Below are positions 25,331 through 36,927 of a DNA stretch of 64,000 nt, in pieces; positions within the stretch are counted from its first letter, which is position 1, and each line of letters starts with the position of its first letter. The position numbers and the translations under genes were made by a program. The notes below the pieces were generated by a model, which did not search any database, was not told the DNA's origin, and saw only the letters and a list, made by a program, of their open reading frames with translations. The stretch is taken from the NCBI GenBank assembly GCA_944472155.2, contig OX235272.1, forward strand, positions 17,530,354-17,594,353. Reading direction: 5' to 3'. The stretch comes from Trichobilharzia szidati (taxonomy: Eukaryota; Platyhelminthes; Trematoda; Strigeidida; Schistosomatidae).

Positions 25331-25690
25331 ATAGAATGTGCATACTTTTAGGAGTAGAGGGGAAAATAACTATGGTCACATAACCACTAGATAATGTAAA
25401 AATAATAATGTACTGTTAAACCGAGAATAAAACGTACAGCTACAGCACAACATGATATTGTTAATACAGTTAGCATTGCAATTAAAATATTCCAAAAAAA
25501 ATATAATAAGTGAATATTCACAATTATCCACTGTTCCCGGGAGAGATAATTACTTTAGGTTGGGGGCGAAGGCCAAGGGTGGAAGAGGGATGAAGAAAAG
25601 GGATAAAAATAAATGCTTGGATAAAGTGACAAAAGAATTACGTAAAAAAGACAATATGCAGATTAAATGATGATGATGATGATAAGTAAC
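25331..25690. other. right flank of the array, no gene
   Basis: Single-copy DNA with a short ATG/TGA triplet repeat at 25667-25684. No coding signal. Confidence 0.5.
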
Positions 25691-26240
25691 AGTGTGGTGA
25701 GTCTGTTACTTGTAGCGACATCCGTTCATACATTCTGTCAGCGATTTCTGCCAACTAGTCAATATCTATGTCTTCATCTCCAAATGCTAATACTTGCTGA
25801 ATGTTGTGGGGTAATCTCCTTAGCCACAATTGATAGAAAAACTTGGCGTCTATCTTCCGATCTCCTAAAATGTTACACATATGGCTTTTGAGTTGAGAAG
25901 GTGTTCTATCACCCAGACTAACATTGCTGAGTAGCTGATCGATAGCTTTCTGATCTGGTAATGAAGCAACATTAATAACCTTCTGCTTCAAAACATGATA
26001 TGGAGTCTCCGGATCCGAATTTATGAGCGTCTCCCATACTTGCTTTGCTACCTCGTCAGGCAATATAGAGCTTGCAAGCTCAAATTTTGTAGTCTGAGAA
26101 GTGATGTGGTTGGCTAGGAAGTAGTGTTCCAGGCGAGTGAACCACAAATATGGATCATTAGGTTTAAAAGGTGGTATGGATTTGGTAACTGCAGCCACAG
26201 ACCTTGTACTTGAAGTGTCGTTATCAGTATTAAATGACAT
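25690..26240 (-). pseudogene. Ty3/Gypsy-type Gag fragment
   Basis: The minus-strand frame starts MSFNTDNDTSSTRS at 26240. It contains IPPFKPNDPYLWFTRLEHYF, then FELASSILPDEVAKQVWETL, SDPETPYHVLKQKVI, LGDRTPSQLKSHMCNILGD and FFYQLWLRRLPHNIQQVLA. This order (P-P-F-x-P-x-x-P-x-x-W-F, then L-x-x-L, then GDRxPSQ-L-x-M, then LW-L-x-R-L-P) is typical of the Gag of arthropod and flatworm Gypsy-like elements. A stop at 25755-25757 interrupts it, and the same frame continues as LAEIADRMYERMSLQVT to about 25692, where the element is cut off. The nucleocapsid zinc knuckle and pol are absent. The longer frame upstream of Met52 looks like leader sequence. Confidence 0.78.
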
Positions 26241-27020
26241 TACAAAAGTGAAGAAAATAATATACACAGGTGACAGAAAAATTACAAAAAGTGAGCACAA
26301 ACAGAACAGAATATGGGTAAGTTCAAAGATGTCCAAAAATGGTTTGCTTACCGGAGGTACTTTTAGCAAAAATATCAGTAAATATATATCCAAATGTTAT
26401 GCAGTTATAAAAGTTAATACGATAGCAAAGATGATTAAATCCACTGTGTGTATACTTCGAAATGATGTAGTCAATCGATCAGCTATGTCGGGCTCACCAA
26501 TTGTTGTGGTACTCTCTTTGATCAAACTAGCTTACACGTATATTCTAGTACTTCTTCGCGTTTATCAATGTGCGCAGACGTTGTGGCTACTCGACGCCCA
26601 CAACGTAAAACCAGAAGGCGCTTGTGAAGAGTGCAATCGTGTATTATAGCAGTAGTCAAATCTCAAAATTGTGTCAAGGTAATGTTCAACAGTAAATTGG
26701 CGAATGTTTACAAAGTACATATAAAATCGGTCTGTGTAAACATATAATATAAGTATGCAAATTAGATTAAAAGAGTATGTTTATAGTTGGTATAGGGGTA
26801 CTACATGGTGAGTCCAGCAAAACTCATAGAAACAAAAGACAATCAAAGTTTCGTTAAAGCGAAGAAGAAGAAGAGGCTGGGGCCAAATATCACGTGATCG
26901 AATGAAAGACAGAGAGTGAATACATATAGTTACTACAGCCAGCACAACGTGCTCTGTGGTGTAATCAAAAGTCTACTGACATCCTTCTCATATGAACTCT
27001 AACTGTGTATAGAAACTTGC
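26241..27020. other. Gypsy leader/LTR candidate and dispersed repeat
   Basis: The minus-strand leader of the gag fragment runs to about 26488. The stretch beyond it would be the 5' LTR, but only one copy is present, so its borders cannot be set. At 26810-26935 lies a dispersed repeat (CATAGAAACAAAAGACAATC and following) with relatives at about 52780-52920 and 63450-63620. Confidence 0.3.
26489..26500 (-). promoter_or_regulatory. possible tRNA primer-binding site
   Basis: The minus strand reads TTGGTGAGCCCG, in the right place for a primer-binding site (about 250 bp before the gag start, after a sequence ending ACAACAA). TGG at the start of such a site pairs with the CCA end of a tRNA. There is no second LTR to confirm it. 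Confidence 0.3.
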
Positions 27021-27021
27021 G

Positions 27022-27210
27022 TGCATCTAGTGCAGGAGTTACATTGGGAGAACAAAAAGAATAGTTCACCTTCGATTTCCCGGAAGTTTAATAAAAAGCC
27101 TACGTTTCGAAGGAACGGACACTTTCACTGGTGCCATTTACAGGAATCTCATCGACACCAGTCATGAGGTGGACATCCTGAAATCCTCTACAATTATCAG
27201 TGGACGAAAT
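27022..27210 (+). pseudogene. PLE GIY-YIG endonuclease fragment
   Basis: The frame reads CRSYIGRTKRIVHLRF, then FTGAIYRNLIDTSHEVDIL. This matches the PLE endonuclease pattern C-x-C/S-Y-I-G-R-T-x-R ... H-L-x-x-(S/T)xH-x-V/I. A stop sits between the two expected cysteines. A related minus-strand piece is at 52985-53200. Confidence 0.65.
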
Positions 27211-27544
27211 AGTTCAATTCCGTCTACGGGTTCAGAGAGAAACGGTAATCAGTCTTCCTTCCCCTTGACCTAGTAACCTGATGTCTTTACTCTCGTTTTA
27301 TTTGGTCACATGATCTTGGGCTTGAATGTGTTCCCCTTCGCTATGATGTAATCTTGCCTGTCTTTTGTTCCTATGATTCCAGTTGATCTCACTATACTGT
27401 TATTTGACTCATTAGTCATGATCATCATCTTATCTACCTACCGCTTGTTTTTATTATGCAACTCCTTTCCCATTGTATCCAAGTTTAAATTCGAATCTTC
27501 TGTAATTTCTGCTCACGTTTTACTACCTTTGTAGTCTCTCCTGT

Positions 27545-27690
27545 CAACTGATATCATCTAGCATTTGCAAGAAGTTCCTTTAAAAAATTGTTCTGTACGT
27601 AAACCTACTATTCTCTTCCAGTTGTACGCAGCTGAAGAGCAGCTGACTAGATAAAGGCTGATACCATCTTATTTTGCACAAAACGTTGTT
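27545..27690 (+). repeat. direct repeat, first copy (second at 28250-28380)
   Basis: The segment starting ATCATCTAGCATTTGCAAGA and ending near a GCTGATACCATCTTATTTT block recurs about 700 bp downstream with mismatches and small gaps. The interval between has no gene. Either a local duplication or two copies of an unnamed repeat. Confidence 0.7.
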
Positions 27691-28249
27691 TCTACCTTAT
27701 TCAAGGTTCTGGATAGTTCGTCGCGTAGATAGGGTTAGACAATGTGTTATTTTTGTTGCATACTCGAGATGTTCAGTAGTAAAATTAACTTCACTTATCG
27801 CACAAGAGTGTTGCAGTCATTATAGAAACTTGTACATTGTTGGTACCTGGAAAATGATGAGGAGTGAATGCATCTGTAGAATCGTGAAAGTTTGAGCCAA
27901 GGTACAAATCTCTGCTTATTTCCTTTTCACATGCTAAGTACCTCAACAAACAGTCTACAACGTCTTGCGTATATCTAACCACAAATCTGTGGCTTTTAAA
28001 TTGGGACCTTAACTTGATTTGATCGCTCCGAATGCTAATCCAAGATAGTAGCTTGCTTCATGTAGCATTGAGTGTTGAGAAAGGCATTAAGTAGTGGTTT
28101 GACACTTGTAACCCATGCCTTGGTGATCCTACTCAATAGGGTTTTGTAGTCTCATCGGTTGACTTTACCATCTGACACTAAGCCTAACTTTATTATTGTT
28201 AAGGATGTTACTCCCCGTAACTTGAGTGAATGGACAGAGGTACCTATCG

Positions 28250-28380
28250 TCATCTAGCATTTGCAAGAAGTTCCTTCAAAAAAATGTTCTGTAAATAAAC
28301 TTAGTATTCTCTTTAAGCTATACGCAGCTGACCAGATAAAGGCTGATACCATCTTATTTTTTTGCACAAACAGTTGCTTA
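28250..28380 (+). repeat. direct repeat, second copy
   Basis: Partner of the copy at 27545-27690. It is shorter because of a small deletion around the GCAGCTGAAGAGCAGCTGAC stretch, which here is GCAGCTGAC. Confidence 0.7.
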
Positions 28381-29202
28381 TGGCTTTATTAAAATGTTAT
28401 CTCATATCGGATCACACTGGTAAATACCATTCCACTATAAAAAAACTTATTTTTTAATCTGTTGACCTGAATCTTTCTATAACAGATAAACATATATCTT
28501 GGTTTTAAAATATCTTTTTGTTCCTACTTTGAAAGTCCAAGTAAGTGAAAGAATAAAATGAAACGAAAAACGAACTGAATAATATATATGTGCCTACATA
28601 TATATACTTGTTTATTTAGCCATTAACTAGATGCCACTTTCTTCTTCTTCTGATCAAGTGGTTTGAAAGATAAAAATTCTAATTGTTGCAAAATTATCAA
28701 AACTTTCATGATAGATATATTTTTTTTATTATCACTTATTCCCCAGTAATTGTTTAAATGTTAAATGATGTAATTTTAAAGAAAAAACAAAACAAAATTT
28801 GTATTAAGCATAAAAAATAAGAAACTGATAAGAAATATAGGATAATTATTTAACTGTGTTTAGTTTACTTGTTAGGCTGGCTGTATGTACACACTTTTAT
28901 CAGTACTACGTATATACAAATGAAGTGAAGAGAGAAGGTTTTCATGTGTGTGTTTGCTTATGTGTCAGTAGGTGTTGATGATTGATAAACTGAAGTTTTG
29001 TTTTATAGGAGAAACTTCGTTATCATCATCATAATCACCCTGATAACTGCCATCTCTTCCTTTCTTCGACAGTTTGTTTGATTTTTCGAGATGAAACACT
29101 AATTAATGATTGTAGGCGAAGAAATATTTATAGTTTTGACTATGTTCACGTGAAACAGTTACACGAGAACCGATTTATGGACAAAAACATGACATTGTCA
29201 CT
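28381..29202. other. no feature recognised
   Basis: Very AT-rich DNA with A and T runs. No open frame of interest and no recognisable element. Confidence 0.4.
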
Positions 29203-30190
29203 TATTATTATTATTGTTTCCTTTAATTCCTAGAGGAACATAGGGCTTCAGCCGTGCGTCTCCATTGCGTTCGGTTCTCTGCTACCGTCTTCACCTGGCT
29301 CCAAGTCTGCCCACACGCTTTCATCTCCTCTTCACATCACCTCCTCCAAGTCACCCCACCCTCGCACTGACGACCAACTCGCCGCTTCCCATTCTGTCGG
29401 GTTCCACTCGAGCAATGGCTTGTCTAGTGATGTCACTTGATGCATTGCTTCCTCAGAGTATGACCAGCCAATCCATCTCCATTTCTTCCTGCATATTTGT
29501 TTCACAATCGGATCCTGCTGAGTTGGTTCGCTCATTGCCAGAGATCCCTCTCTGTTGCTGATATTTTCTGGCCGGCCATCTGATCTTGAGTGGTATTGAG
29601 CGAAGACAACCAGCTGTTAATGAAGGTGTGTAGTTTGTTTGAGATGCTGTTTATGACGCGCAGTGCAAGTCTCTGATCAATCCGTATAGTGAGTAGCACT
29701 GACTGAGTTCACATTGGAGTTGAAAATCCGGATCTTATCTTCGTTTTGATGCTGAGTGCTGTTGACCTCCACACAGACTTGAGAGTATTGAAAGCTTGTC
29801 TTGCTTTTCCGATCCTCGCTGCTTTGATATCCTCGTCAGTTTATCTGGCCTGTAGTTGAAACGATGTTTCCCAGGTAGGTAGGTAAAGGAGATTGTTTCT
29901 TTCAGGTTCCTTCCATTTATGCTGTTCGTTGTCTGTTGTTGTTGTTCTTGTTGGTGGTGTTGCCCAGGAATCTTCATCACCTCTGTTTTCTCTATGTTCA
30001 CCTGAAGGCCTATCTTCTCCGAATGCTTCTTCTGCCAACTTGTTGCTTTTCGCTTGCATATCTTCCAGTTTGTGGGAAATCAAACATATATCATCGGCGA
30101 AGTCCAGATCCTTCAAGTATTTAGTATGAGTCCATCTTATGCCTGTTTCCTCATTGCCCGTTGTTTGTTTGTCATACAATCCAGTCTACT
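29203..30190 (-). mobile_element. RTE-clade LINE, 5'-truncated
   Basis: Minus-strand copy with an (AAT)n-type 3' tail at 29203-29215. Recognised parts are KWRWIGWSYSEEAMHQVTSL near the C-terminus, a poly-Gln region (HHQQEQQQQTT), and LKDLDFADDICLISHKLEDM with an intact FADD box at about 30090-30120. It is cut at about 30190 within the RT and joined to PLE sequence of the other strand. Stops and frameshifts make it inactive. Confidence 0.85.
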
Positions 30191-30214
30191 GCAATCGGGA
30201 AGATCATTGTCATT

Positions 30215-30745
30215 TACAAACTTCTGAAGAAAGCTAACTTTATGAATTTGGAATTCAAAGGTGAGAGGGCTTCAGATATGCTCAAAAATCCTCTCATTAA
30301 ATTAGTCAGTAAGACGTTCTTTGTTGCAAAGCTGAAAATGACATTCATAAGCCATTAGTTGTTCTCCGTCTGTATAAGAGAGAAGCTCCCTTGCCTGGTC
30401 TCCCCCTAGGACATCTATCAATTTACCTACTCTTGTGGAGCATGGTAAATTAGTCGTAACCACAGAATGCTTTCGAAATGGATACTAGGACACATCTCAG
30501 CGTGATTTCACAATGGAGAAGGGAACAGTGCGTGAATTCCTATTGTCGAACGCACGATCAACTTCTGTCACTTTATCAATCCTGACCATGATTTTAAGAT
30601 CATCTATGGAATTTTATGCTAACTTGCTGCCTTCTCTTTGTTCTAGACTTCTAAAGACAACGGAGGCTTTAGCCGTTCATGAATTCGAGCCAGACGTTTG
30701 TGTAAGAAAAAAGTACGTACATACCCTATTTTTTATCTTGGCCAG
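30215..30745 (+). pseudogene. PLE fragment: linker plus degraded GIY-YIG domain
   Basis: Reads FMNLEFKGERASDML, the PLE linker motif (compare FMNLEFKGDIA at 37125). It then reads SIYQFTYSCGAW with stops, and EALAVHEFEPDVCVRKKYVHTL, the PLE C-terminal motif. The glycine and arginine of the YIG-R part are mutated (ISRNHR). It is inactive and joined head-on to the RTE copy on its left. Confidence 0.7.
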
Positions 30746-30825
30746 AGAGGCATTAGAATTCATTTATTTTTCATTTTGTTTATTTCATCTGTTTAACTTT
30801 TCCTTATCACAAAAGTTGTGAATAT

Positions 30826-30848
30826 TATTATTATTATTATTATTATTA
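30826..30848. repeat. (ATT)n microsatellite
   Basis: Seven to eight ATT triplets downstream of the PLE fragment. Confidence 0.9.
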
Positions 30849-30969
30849 CTAATATTCTCACTTTGAGCAGTTCCGTGTATTATCTCATTTTTCCCATTTA
30901 TAAGGTCAATAGATGTTTTCCATATGTTAAATTATATCTCAACAAACCTCATCATTTTATGTAATGTAA

Positions 30970-31336
30970 AGCTAAGTTGAAACTGTTATCCAGTACCCCG
31001 CGTTAATCACTGGTTCTCAAACTGGTATCAATTCGTGATCTAACTCGATAAACATATAATAATGCCTTGCTGTTATCTCGTTTGGTCTCTAGATTAGCAT
31101 TCATCGTATCAGGCAGATAAAACATTTTGATTTGAATAATTCTGAGTTGTTGAAAGAAAACCGTTTTAAATTCTCATTTCTCAATGTATAAAGATTCTCA
31201 GACGAAAAATTTCAAGCGAAAAACACTATGCCAAGTAAAATTACTCACTCAAACATCACATTCAACTGAAAGGTAAAAAAAACTTCAGTTTAAAAAAATA
31301 TTATTTTTGATGTTAAAAATAAATATTTCATTTATC
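30970..31336 (+). repeat. SINE tail plus about 290-bp dispersed unit, near copy of 40770-41118
   Basis: Starts with the 3' part of a hammerhead SINE (AGTTGAAACTGTTATCCAGT), passes through the SINE tail, and continues into about 290 bp that is nearly identical to the sequence after SINE copy E. Only a few substitutions separate the two. A 13-bp difference near 31000 (extra GTACCCCGCGTTAATCACTG-like bases) separates the SINE tails. Confidence 0.85.
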
Positions 31337-31369
31337 CATATGTCTCCATCAAAAACTGCAGGGCATAGG

Positions 31370-31885
31370 CTTTCCATTTGTCGGTAGGCAGCGACACCTC
31401 TCCTCTTCACATGACCTCCTCCAAGTCACCCACCCTCGCACTGACGACCAACTCGCCGCTTCCCATTCTGTCGGGTTCCACTCGAGCAACGGCTTGTCTA
31501 GTGATGTCACTTGATGGTTTGTTTTCTCAGAGTATGGCCAGCCAATCCGCCTGCATTTCTTCCTGCATATTTGTTTCACAATCGGATCCTGCTGAGTTGG
31601 TTCGCTCATTGCCAGAGATCCCTCTCTGTTGCTGATATTTTCTGGCCGGCCATCTGATCTTGAGTGGTATTGAGCGAAGACAACCAGCTGTTAATGAAGG
31701 TGTGTAGTTTGTTTGAGATGCTGTTTATGACGCGCAGTGCAAGTCTCTGATCAATCCGTATAGTGAGTAGCACTGACTGAGTTCACATTGGAGTTGAAAA
31801 TCCGGATCCTATTTTTGATGCTTGTATATCTTCCAGTTTGTGGGAAATAAGACATATGTCATCGGCGAAGTCCAGATCCTCCAAT
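31370..31885 (-). mobile_element. RTE-clade LINE fragment with internal deletion
   Basis: Minus strand: the C-terminal region (KCRRIGWPYSEKTNHQVTSL) up to about 31818, then a jump straight to the SHKLEDIQ coding block and the FADD region at 31830-31885. The poly-Gln and FTYLGS blocks between them are deleted. No tail is present at the left end. Confidence 0.8.
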
Positions 31886-32267
31886 GGTGGATATATTTTT
31901 AAGTAGAATAATACAGTAATTATATGATGACAAAAAATAGTAATTGTGTGATAAACGTGTTTGGCTAAGAATATTTCACAATTTGGAATTTCAGAACTCT
32001 CTTCAATGAGATATGAAAAGATTTAGAGGGAACAAACAAAAATCACACCTTACCTTGTTTATCAGATACTGGTCACTATGAGTGAAGTCATTTCATTAAA
32101 ATAGACTGAGAAATTAGTGTCACAATCAAGAGTGATACTGGTCTTTTAGTACTCTGTGACTACTACTGATTCCAACTAATCGGATAAAAGGAAACAGTTC
32201 CACAAGATTCTTACTGCTTGTCATATTTATCATTATACCTGATTAAATCATAAAATATTCAGAGTGT
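31886..32267. other. no feature recognised
   Basis: Single-copy-looking AT-rich DNA between two RTE fragments of opposite orientation. Confidence 0.4.
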
Positions 32268-32958
32268 TCCATCAACAGGAGGGATTTGAAAGAGGTTACT
32301 TCATTCACTTATCTAGAGAGGAGCATTGTCTCAACTACAGGCACATAAAATGGACGAGGATGTAAAATCGAGAATCGCGAAGGCGAGAAACACATTCATC
32401 AACCTGAAACCAATCTGGAAATCTTCGTCACTCAACTCAGCATCAACAACAAAATGATTCGGATTTTCAATACAAATGTCACTTCAGTCAGTTCTTCTAT
32501 ATGGATGGATCAGAAACTTGGCGGCGGGTCACAAAGAATATTTCCAACAGCCTGTTGCAGACCTTTATCAACAACTGTCTTCGCTGGCTCTATACTGAAG
32601 ATCAGATGGCCGGAAAGAACAAGAACCAACAAGAAACTATGGGAACAAACAAAACAAGAAGCAATCGCCTAACAAATATGCAGGAGAAAGTGGAGATGGA
32701 TTGGACACTCGCTCGCTGAGAAGGCCGTTGGGTGACATCGCGCATCAGGCCATGGCTCGAGTGGAACTCAAAAGGGAAGCGTCTAGTGGTACGTCCAAGT
32801 GTGACATGGAGTAGATCCTGTGAAGAGGAATTGAAACAGTATTGACCAAAATGGATGCAGGTGAAAAGTACAGCAAAAGACAGAAGCAAGTGGAGACGTG
32901 TAGTTGAAGCCCTATGTTCCACTAGGAACCCAAGGGAACCATAATACAATAATAATAA
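32268..32958 (+). mobile_element. RTE-clade LINE 3' part, 5'-truncated
   Basis: Starts near the FTYLGSIVSTTG-coding block and carries the C-terminal region through KVEMDWT (KWRWIGHSLAE equivalent) to the last coding block and a CCCAAGGGAACC end with an (AAT)n tail at 32943-32958. It is most like the 60.7-kb copy and the array copies. Confidence 0.85.
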
Positions 32959-33199
32959 TACTGTGACTACAGATGGAAGCATTTCACCTTATTTTCTCAA
33001 AACGAGTTGGCAGTTTCTTTTTTGGTTGATGGTGAATTCAAGTAGTACATTTCATCTTACTTATGACTCTTCAGACAGAGACATATTCATTCCCCAAAAA
33101 AGTGAATGTGTTCCTAATGAGACTTGAATCCTGCTTCCATAGTTTCAAACACCAAAGCATTATCAGCCTAAAAATAAGTAATAACCGATTCTCGTCGTA

Positions 33200-33310
33200 C
33201 ACGAGGTGGTTCTCGTGGCCTGCTGACCTAGCGGATAATGCTTTAGTTTTCGAAATGATGGTTGTATGGTTCGTATCTCACTGGTAACGCTATCATCCAC
33301 AGGGAGTCTC
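33200..33310 (+). repeat. possible tRNA-like SINE fragment
   Basis: GTGGCCTGCTGACCTAGCGG resembles an A-box region and GGTTCGTATCTC about 50 bp later resembles a B box. No hammerhead core was seen. It differs from the Sm-alpha-type copies. Confidence 0.3.
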
Positions 33311-34430
33311 AGATAAATCTAGATGACAGACGAGTTCGAAAAAAAACGAAATGGGAATCGTGGATTCCACTGTTAGTCGCCATCAACCAAAGAAGCTTCA
33401 TTTTGACCCCCCTGTCATTGTCAAAGCGTCCGTACTAGGAGCCGGCATATCAACAGAGATCAAGCATTTCAGTCCAGCATAATGAAACAGTGGAAAGTTC
33501 AAATTACCCTAAAAACAGGCTGACAGTTTTTCTTTTCTAGACTGAAATGAAATGGATTAGTGTGAGAACAGAAAAGTTTCTTCGCTGTTTACATCTTTTT
33601 CTCATGACTCAATATGGGAATATTTCGTTCATTGAAGAACTCCAAGAACCCTGTGACAGTGAAGGAATTGGACAAATTCCTGCTTGCTAAAGTCAACACG
33701 GAGTTTACTTTTCTGAAACGATGCATTGATAGACATGAGTATCGAAAACAGTACTGGAAGAATCTCCGCCAGAATCATATTTACCCTGATTCAGAGACAC
33801 TAAAACGTTATACACTGAACCACATCGATGCCATCCGCTCATGCCTACCTGAACTTGAGCGAAACACATTTCACGAAGAACCCATGCTATATATGAACCA
33901 TCTGATGATGAACGGCAAATGTTTCAGGATTATGTATCCATTGTCATACAAAAACGTTGCGACGATACTACTTCACGACTAACAAAAAGCCCGAAACCGT
34001 CTGAAAGTGTCTCATCGTTTCCTCAGAATCCTGAGAAGAATGTCTTTAACTTTTCGAATTTTCCTCTCACTCCTATTCAAATCGAAGTCCTATCACTTGG
34101 TCTAAAATTTCACCATGTATCGAGTAAAATCAACGAATTATAAACAAAAGGGCAGTTCGAGAATTTAATGACACAGACATTCAGTTTGTTACCTACTTCT
34201 GAAAAAGATCTTGATCAATTCAAAGCTTCGGTTTTCGACAGCCGCTACAAGTACACTCGTACACGACCGAGCCACCGTTATCTGCTGACCAAGGAACACA
34301 GAGGACAACTTAAAAAACTCCAAGAAAACAAAGACATAGTCCTCGTCCGACCTGATTAGGGCAATGGGATTGTGGTAATGAATAGATCCAACTACTCAAG
34401 AAAGACTATAACATATTACGCAGGATGTTA

Positions 34431-35100
34431 AATGTTGTCAGCAGGGTAAGCAACGTGCCACTTAACCAGCTTGTTAATATTCTGGTTGACAGGGACATGG
34501 ACTCATGTGAAAAATGGGCCAAATCCATTTTATCTAACTCACACCACCCTCTTCACTCACAACTCTCCCCTTGCATCTCATCAGGCGAAACCTGAAGCCT
34601 ATATAGAAAACTATATGCTCGCACCAGCAAGCAAGTACAAAAACTCAACCATACCCTACTTAGCTCGTGTTCTGTGTGATAAAGAAAGCATTAGGCGTGA
34701 CACCTATAATTCATGAAATAATCAGTAGAACAACTGGACCTCGTCTTTCCAACTCATATCATTTATAGGTACAACATTTTTCTTTCTTTCTTTCTTTTCC
34801 TTTTCTCTCTCTGTCTCTTTTTCCGTTATGTGCTGCTTTGTTTCTTTCTCCCGCTTACGCCAGTAAATATGACAGCTCCTACTTTTCTAACACCTTCAAA
34901 CACTGTTCAACATTGGCTTTCCTACCGACATTCCAATATGTTGTTGTCATAATGAACTTAGAATTTTCCTTAATCTATGCAGAATTCTATTTATTGATAA
35001 TGTACTAACTGGATGCAATACTGTAGTAAAAATGCTGAGAATTCCATTCTGTATCACAAGTACTGTTTTGGAATAAAGCAAATTATTATTGTTATTATTA
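34431..35100 (+). mobile_element. CR1-clade LINE 3' end inserted in the PLE
   Basis: The last coding block reads NVPLNQLVNILVDRDMDSC and KYKNSTIPYLARVLCDKESI, as in the CR1 copies at 44.4, 47.8 and 54.3 kb. A 3' UTR follows, ending GGAATAAAGCAAATTATTATTG. PLE coding sequence resumes right after the ATT run (SDNIKFFKSL). Only about 670 bp of the LINE is present: a typical 5' truncation. Confidence 0.85.
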
Positions 35101-35999
35101 AATTGACAAACATACTTTCAGATAACATCAAATTCTTCAAATCACTAACCAGAAAGACACAACAAAAAAGAAGAGGAAACCTCCTTACAAAATTGCTGAA
35201 GAGAATGAAAGAAGATTCAGTCATAACATCAGAGGTATATATAGCAAATAAAACCATGAAGTTCAACTATTCCAAGTCTGTATGGACTGTGTAAAGTGCA
35301 CAAGGAGGATGTCCCACTTCGATCTATCAAAGACATGCTTAACTCACCATATCATCAGGTCGCGAAGTGGCTAGCTAATATCCTTGAACCAGAAGGAAGA
35401 CATATGACAAAATATAGCCTTAAGAACACATTTGATTTCATCGACCCACTGAAAGGTATCAACGTGTTTGAAAGAAAAATGCTCCCAATGGATGTCACCA
35501 CTATATTTACAAGCATTCCCCTGACCAAAACAATATGCTTCATTTGTGACTACTTCGAAACCAACAACCGGGAAGTCCCCCTTCTCATAAGCTACCTAAA
35601 GGAACAACTTATAAGATGTACGTTTTTTATTCAATTCAAATTCAATGAACAATCATCCATACACAGAAAGATGGTGTAGAGATGGTGTCTCCTCTCGGTC
35701 CACTCCTAGCCAACTGTTTCATAGCGAGTCTCGAAAATGACATCCTCGATCCTTTGATAAGTCAGCTGCAGTTATACAGGAGATATGTAGATGATACTTT
35801 CATAATTTGTGATGAAAAAATTGATTTAGACTATCCCCTCAAAACCTTCAACGCAGCACACCCATCAATAAAATTCATCTTAGAACGTGAATCGAGCATG
35901 GCATTTCCATTCCTTGATGTACTCCTTACCAGAAGACAAGACTATACGATCCAAAGATTGATATACTGCAAGCCAACATGTACTGGACAGTTTATCAGC

Positions 36000-36927
36000 T
36001 TCCAGAGATTCGACAACACAATAAAAAGACGTAGTTTATCTGAAACGTGTAATTTATTGGCGCAACACATTTCGGACATTCTTATCACACACGTACTTGT
36101 CACACACAGTTTTTATATAATGCAAGAAGGCATGAATAATTACAATACAGGTCAGATTGTATACAGGTCAAAGTCACAAATAATGGGTAGGGAGACACAA
36201 AAGGTGTGGGTAAGAAAGGTAAAAGGAGAAAAACAAGTCAAAGAAGGGGTTGAAAATATTAGGAAGTAAATTGGTCCTTGGTCCTAAATTGGATTACCAA
36301 GGCAGGTTTAAGGTGATAACAAATAATTTTTGGACACATAAGACAGGTTTAAGTCTTTTTATGGCTAAGGCTTCAACGAATTTAAGTATGTGGCCCAACC
36401 TTGTTTTATATATCGGCTTAAAGGCATTGTTGAAATCAACCTTATGACCCGTCTCTATAATATGCTTGGCTATAGATGATGTTGGACATCTATTTCCGGG
36501 TTCAATTGTGTCTGGTGATTTCATTTGTTGTTGCAGCCACTTTGGAATGTGTTCTGTAGCCCTAACCTGCAGAGACCGATGGGTCCTCCCTATGTACGTG
36601 TCTCCACACATACATGTAAATTGATAAACACAGTGGGATGTGACGCTATCGTTCGGATGATGTGAGGGTTTACAGAAAAGCATAGTTCTCGTTTTCTCTA
36701 TGAAGATAAGTTTAGTTTGTGACCTTGACCTGTATACAATCTGACCTGTATTGTAATTATTCATGCCTTCTTGCATTATATAAAAACTGTGTGTGACAAG
36801 TACGTGTGTGATAAGAATGTCCGAAATGTGTTGCGCCAATACATTACACGTTTCAGATAAACTACGTCTTCTTATTGTGTTGTCGAAATTCATAAAGGGA
36901 ACTAATTGCTTTAAATTCCAGAGATTC
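36000..36927 (-). mobile_element. fold-back PLE with 12-bp target-site duplication, inserted in another PLE
   Basis: The 12-bp sequence TTCCAGAGATTC occurs at 36000-36011 and 36916-36927, bracketing 904 bp. Inside are inverted arms of about 165 bp (36012-36172 and 36721-36884) and, on the minus strand between them, a GIY-YIG endonuclease part (CVYQFTCMCGDTYIGRTHRS ... KHIIETGHKVDF ... EALAIKRLKPVLCVQKLFV, 36294-36700). A 31-bp non-repeated end (36885-36915) encodes KQLVPFMNF on the minus strand, the post-RT V-P-F motif of PLEs. The 282-codon minus-strand frame that crosses arm and host is partly artificial. Confidence 0.88.

Noticed and set aside
25667..25891. Small frame starting MMMMMM
   Set aside because: An ATG triplet repeat running into the antisense of the Gypsy gag fragment.
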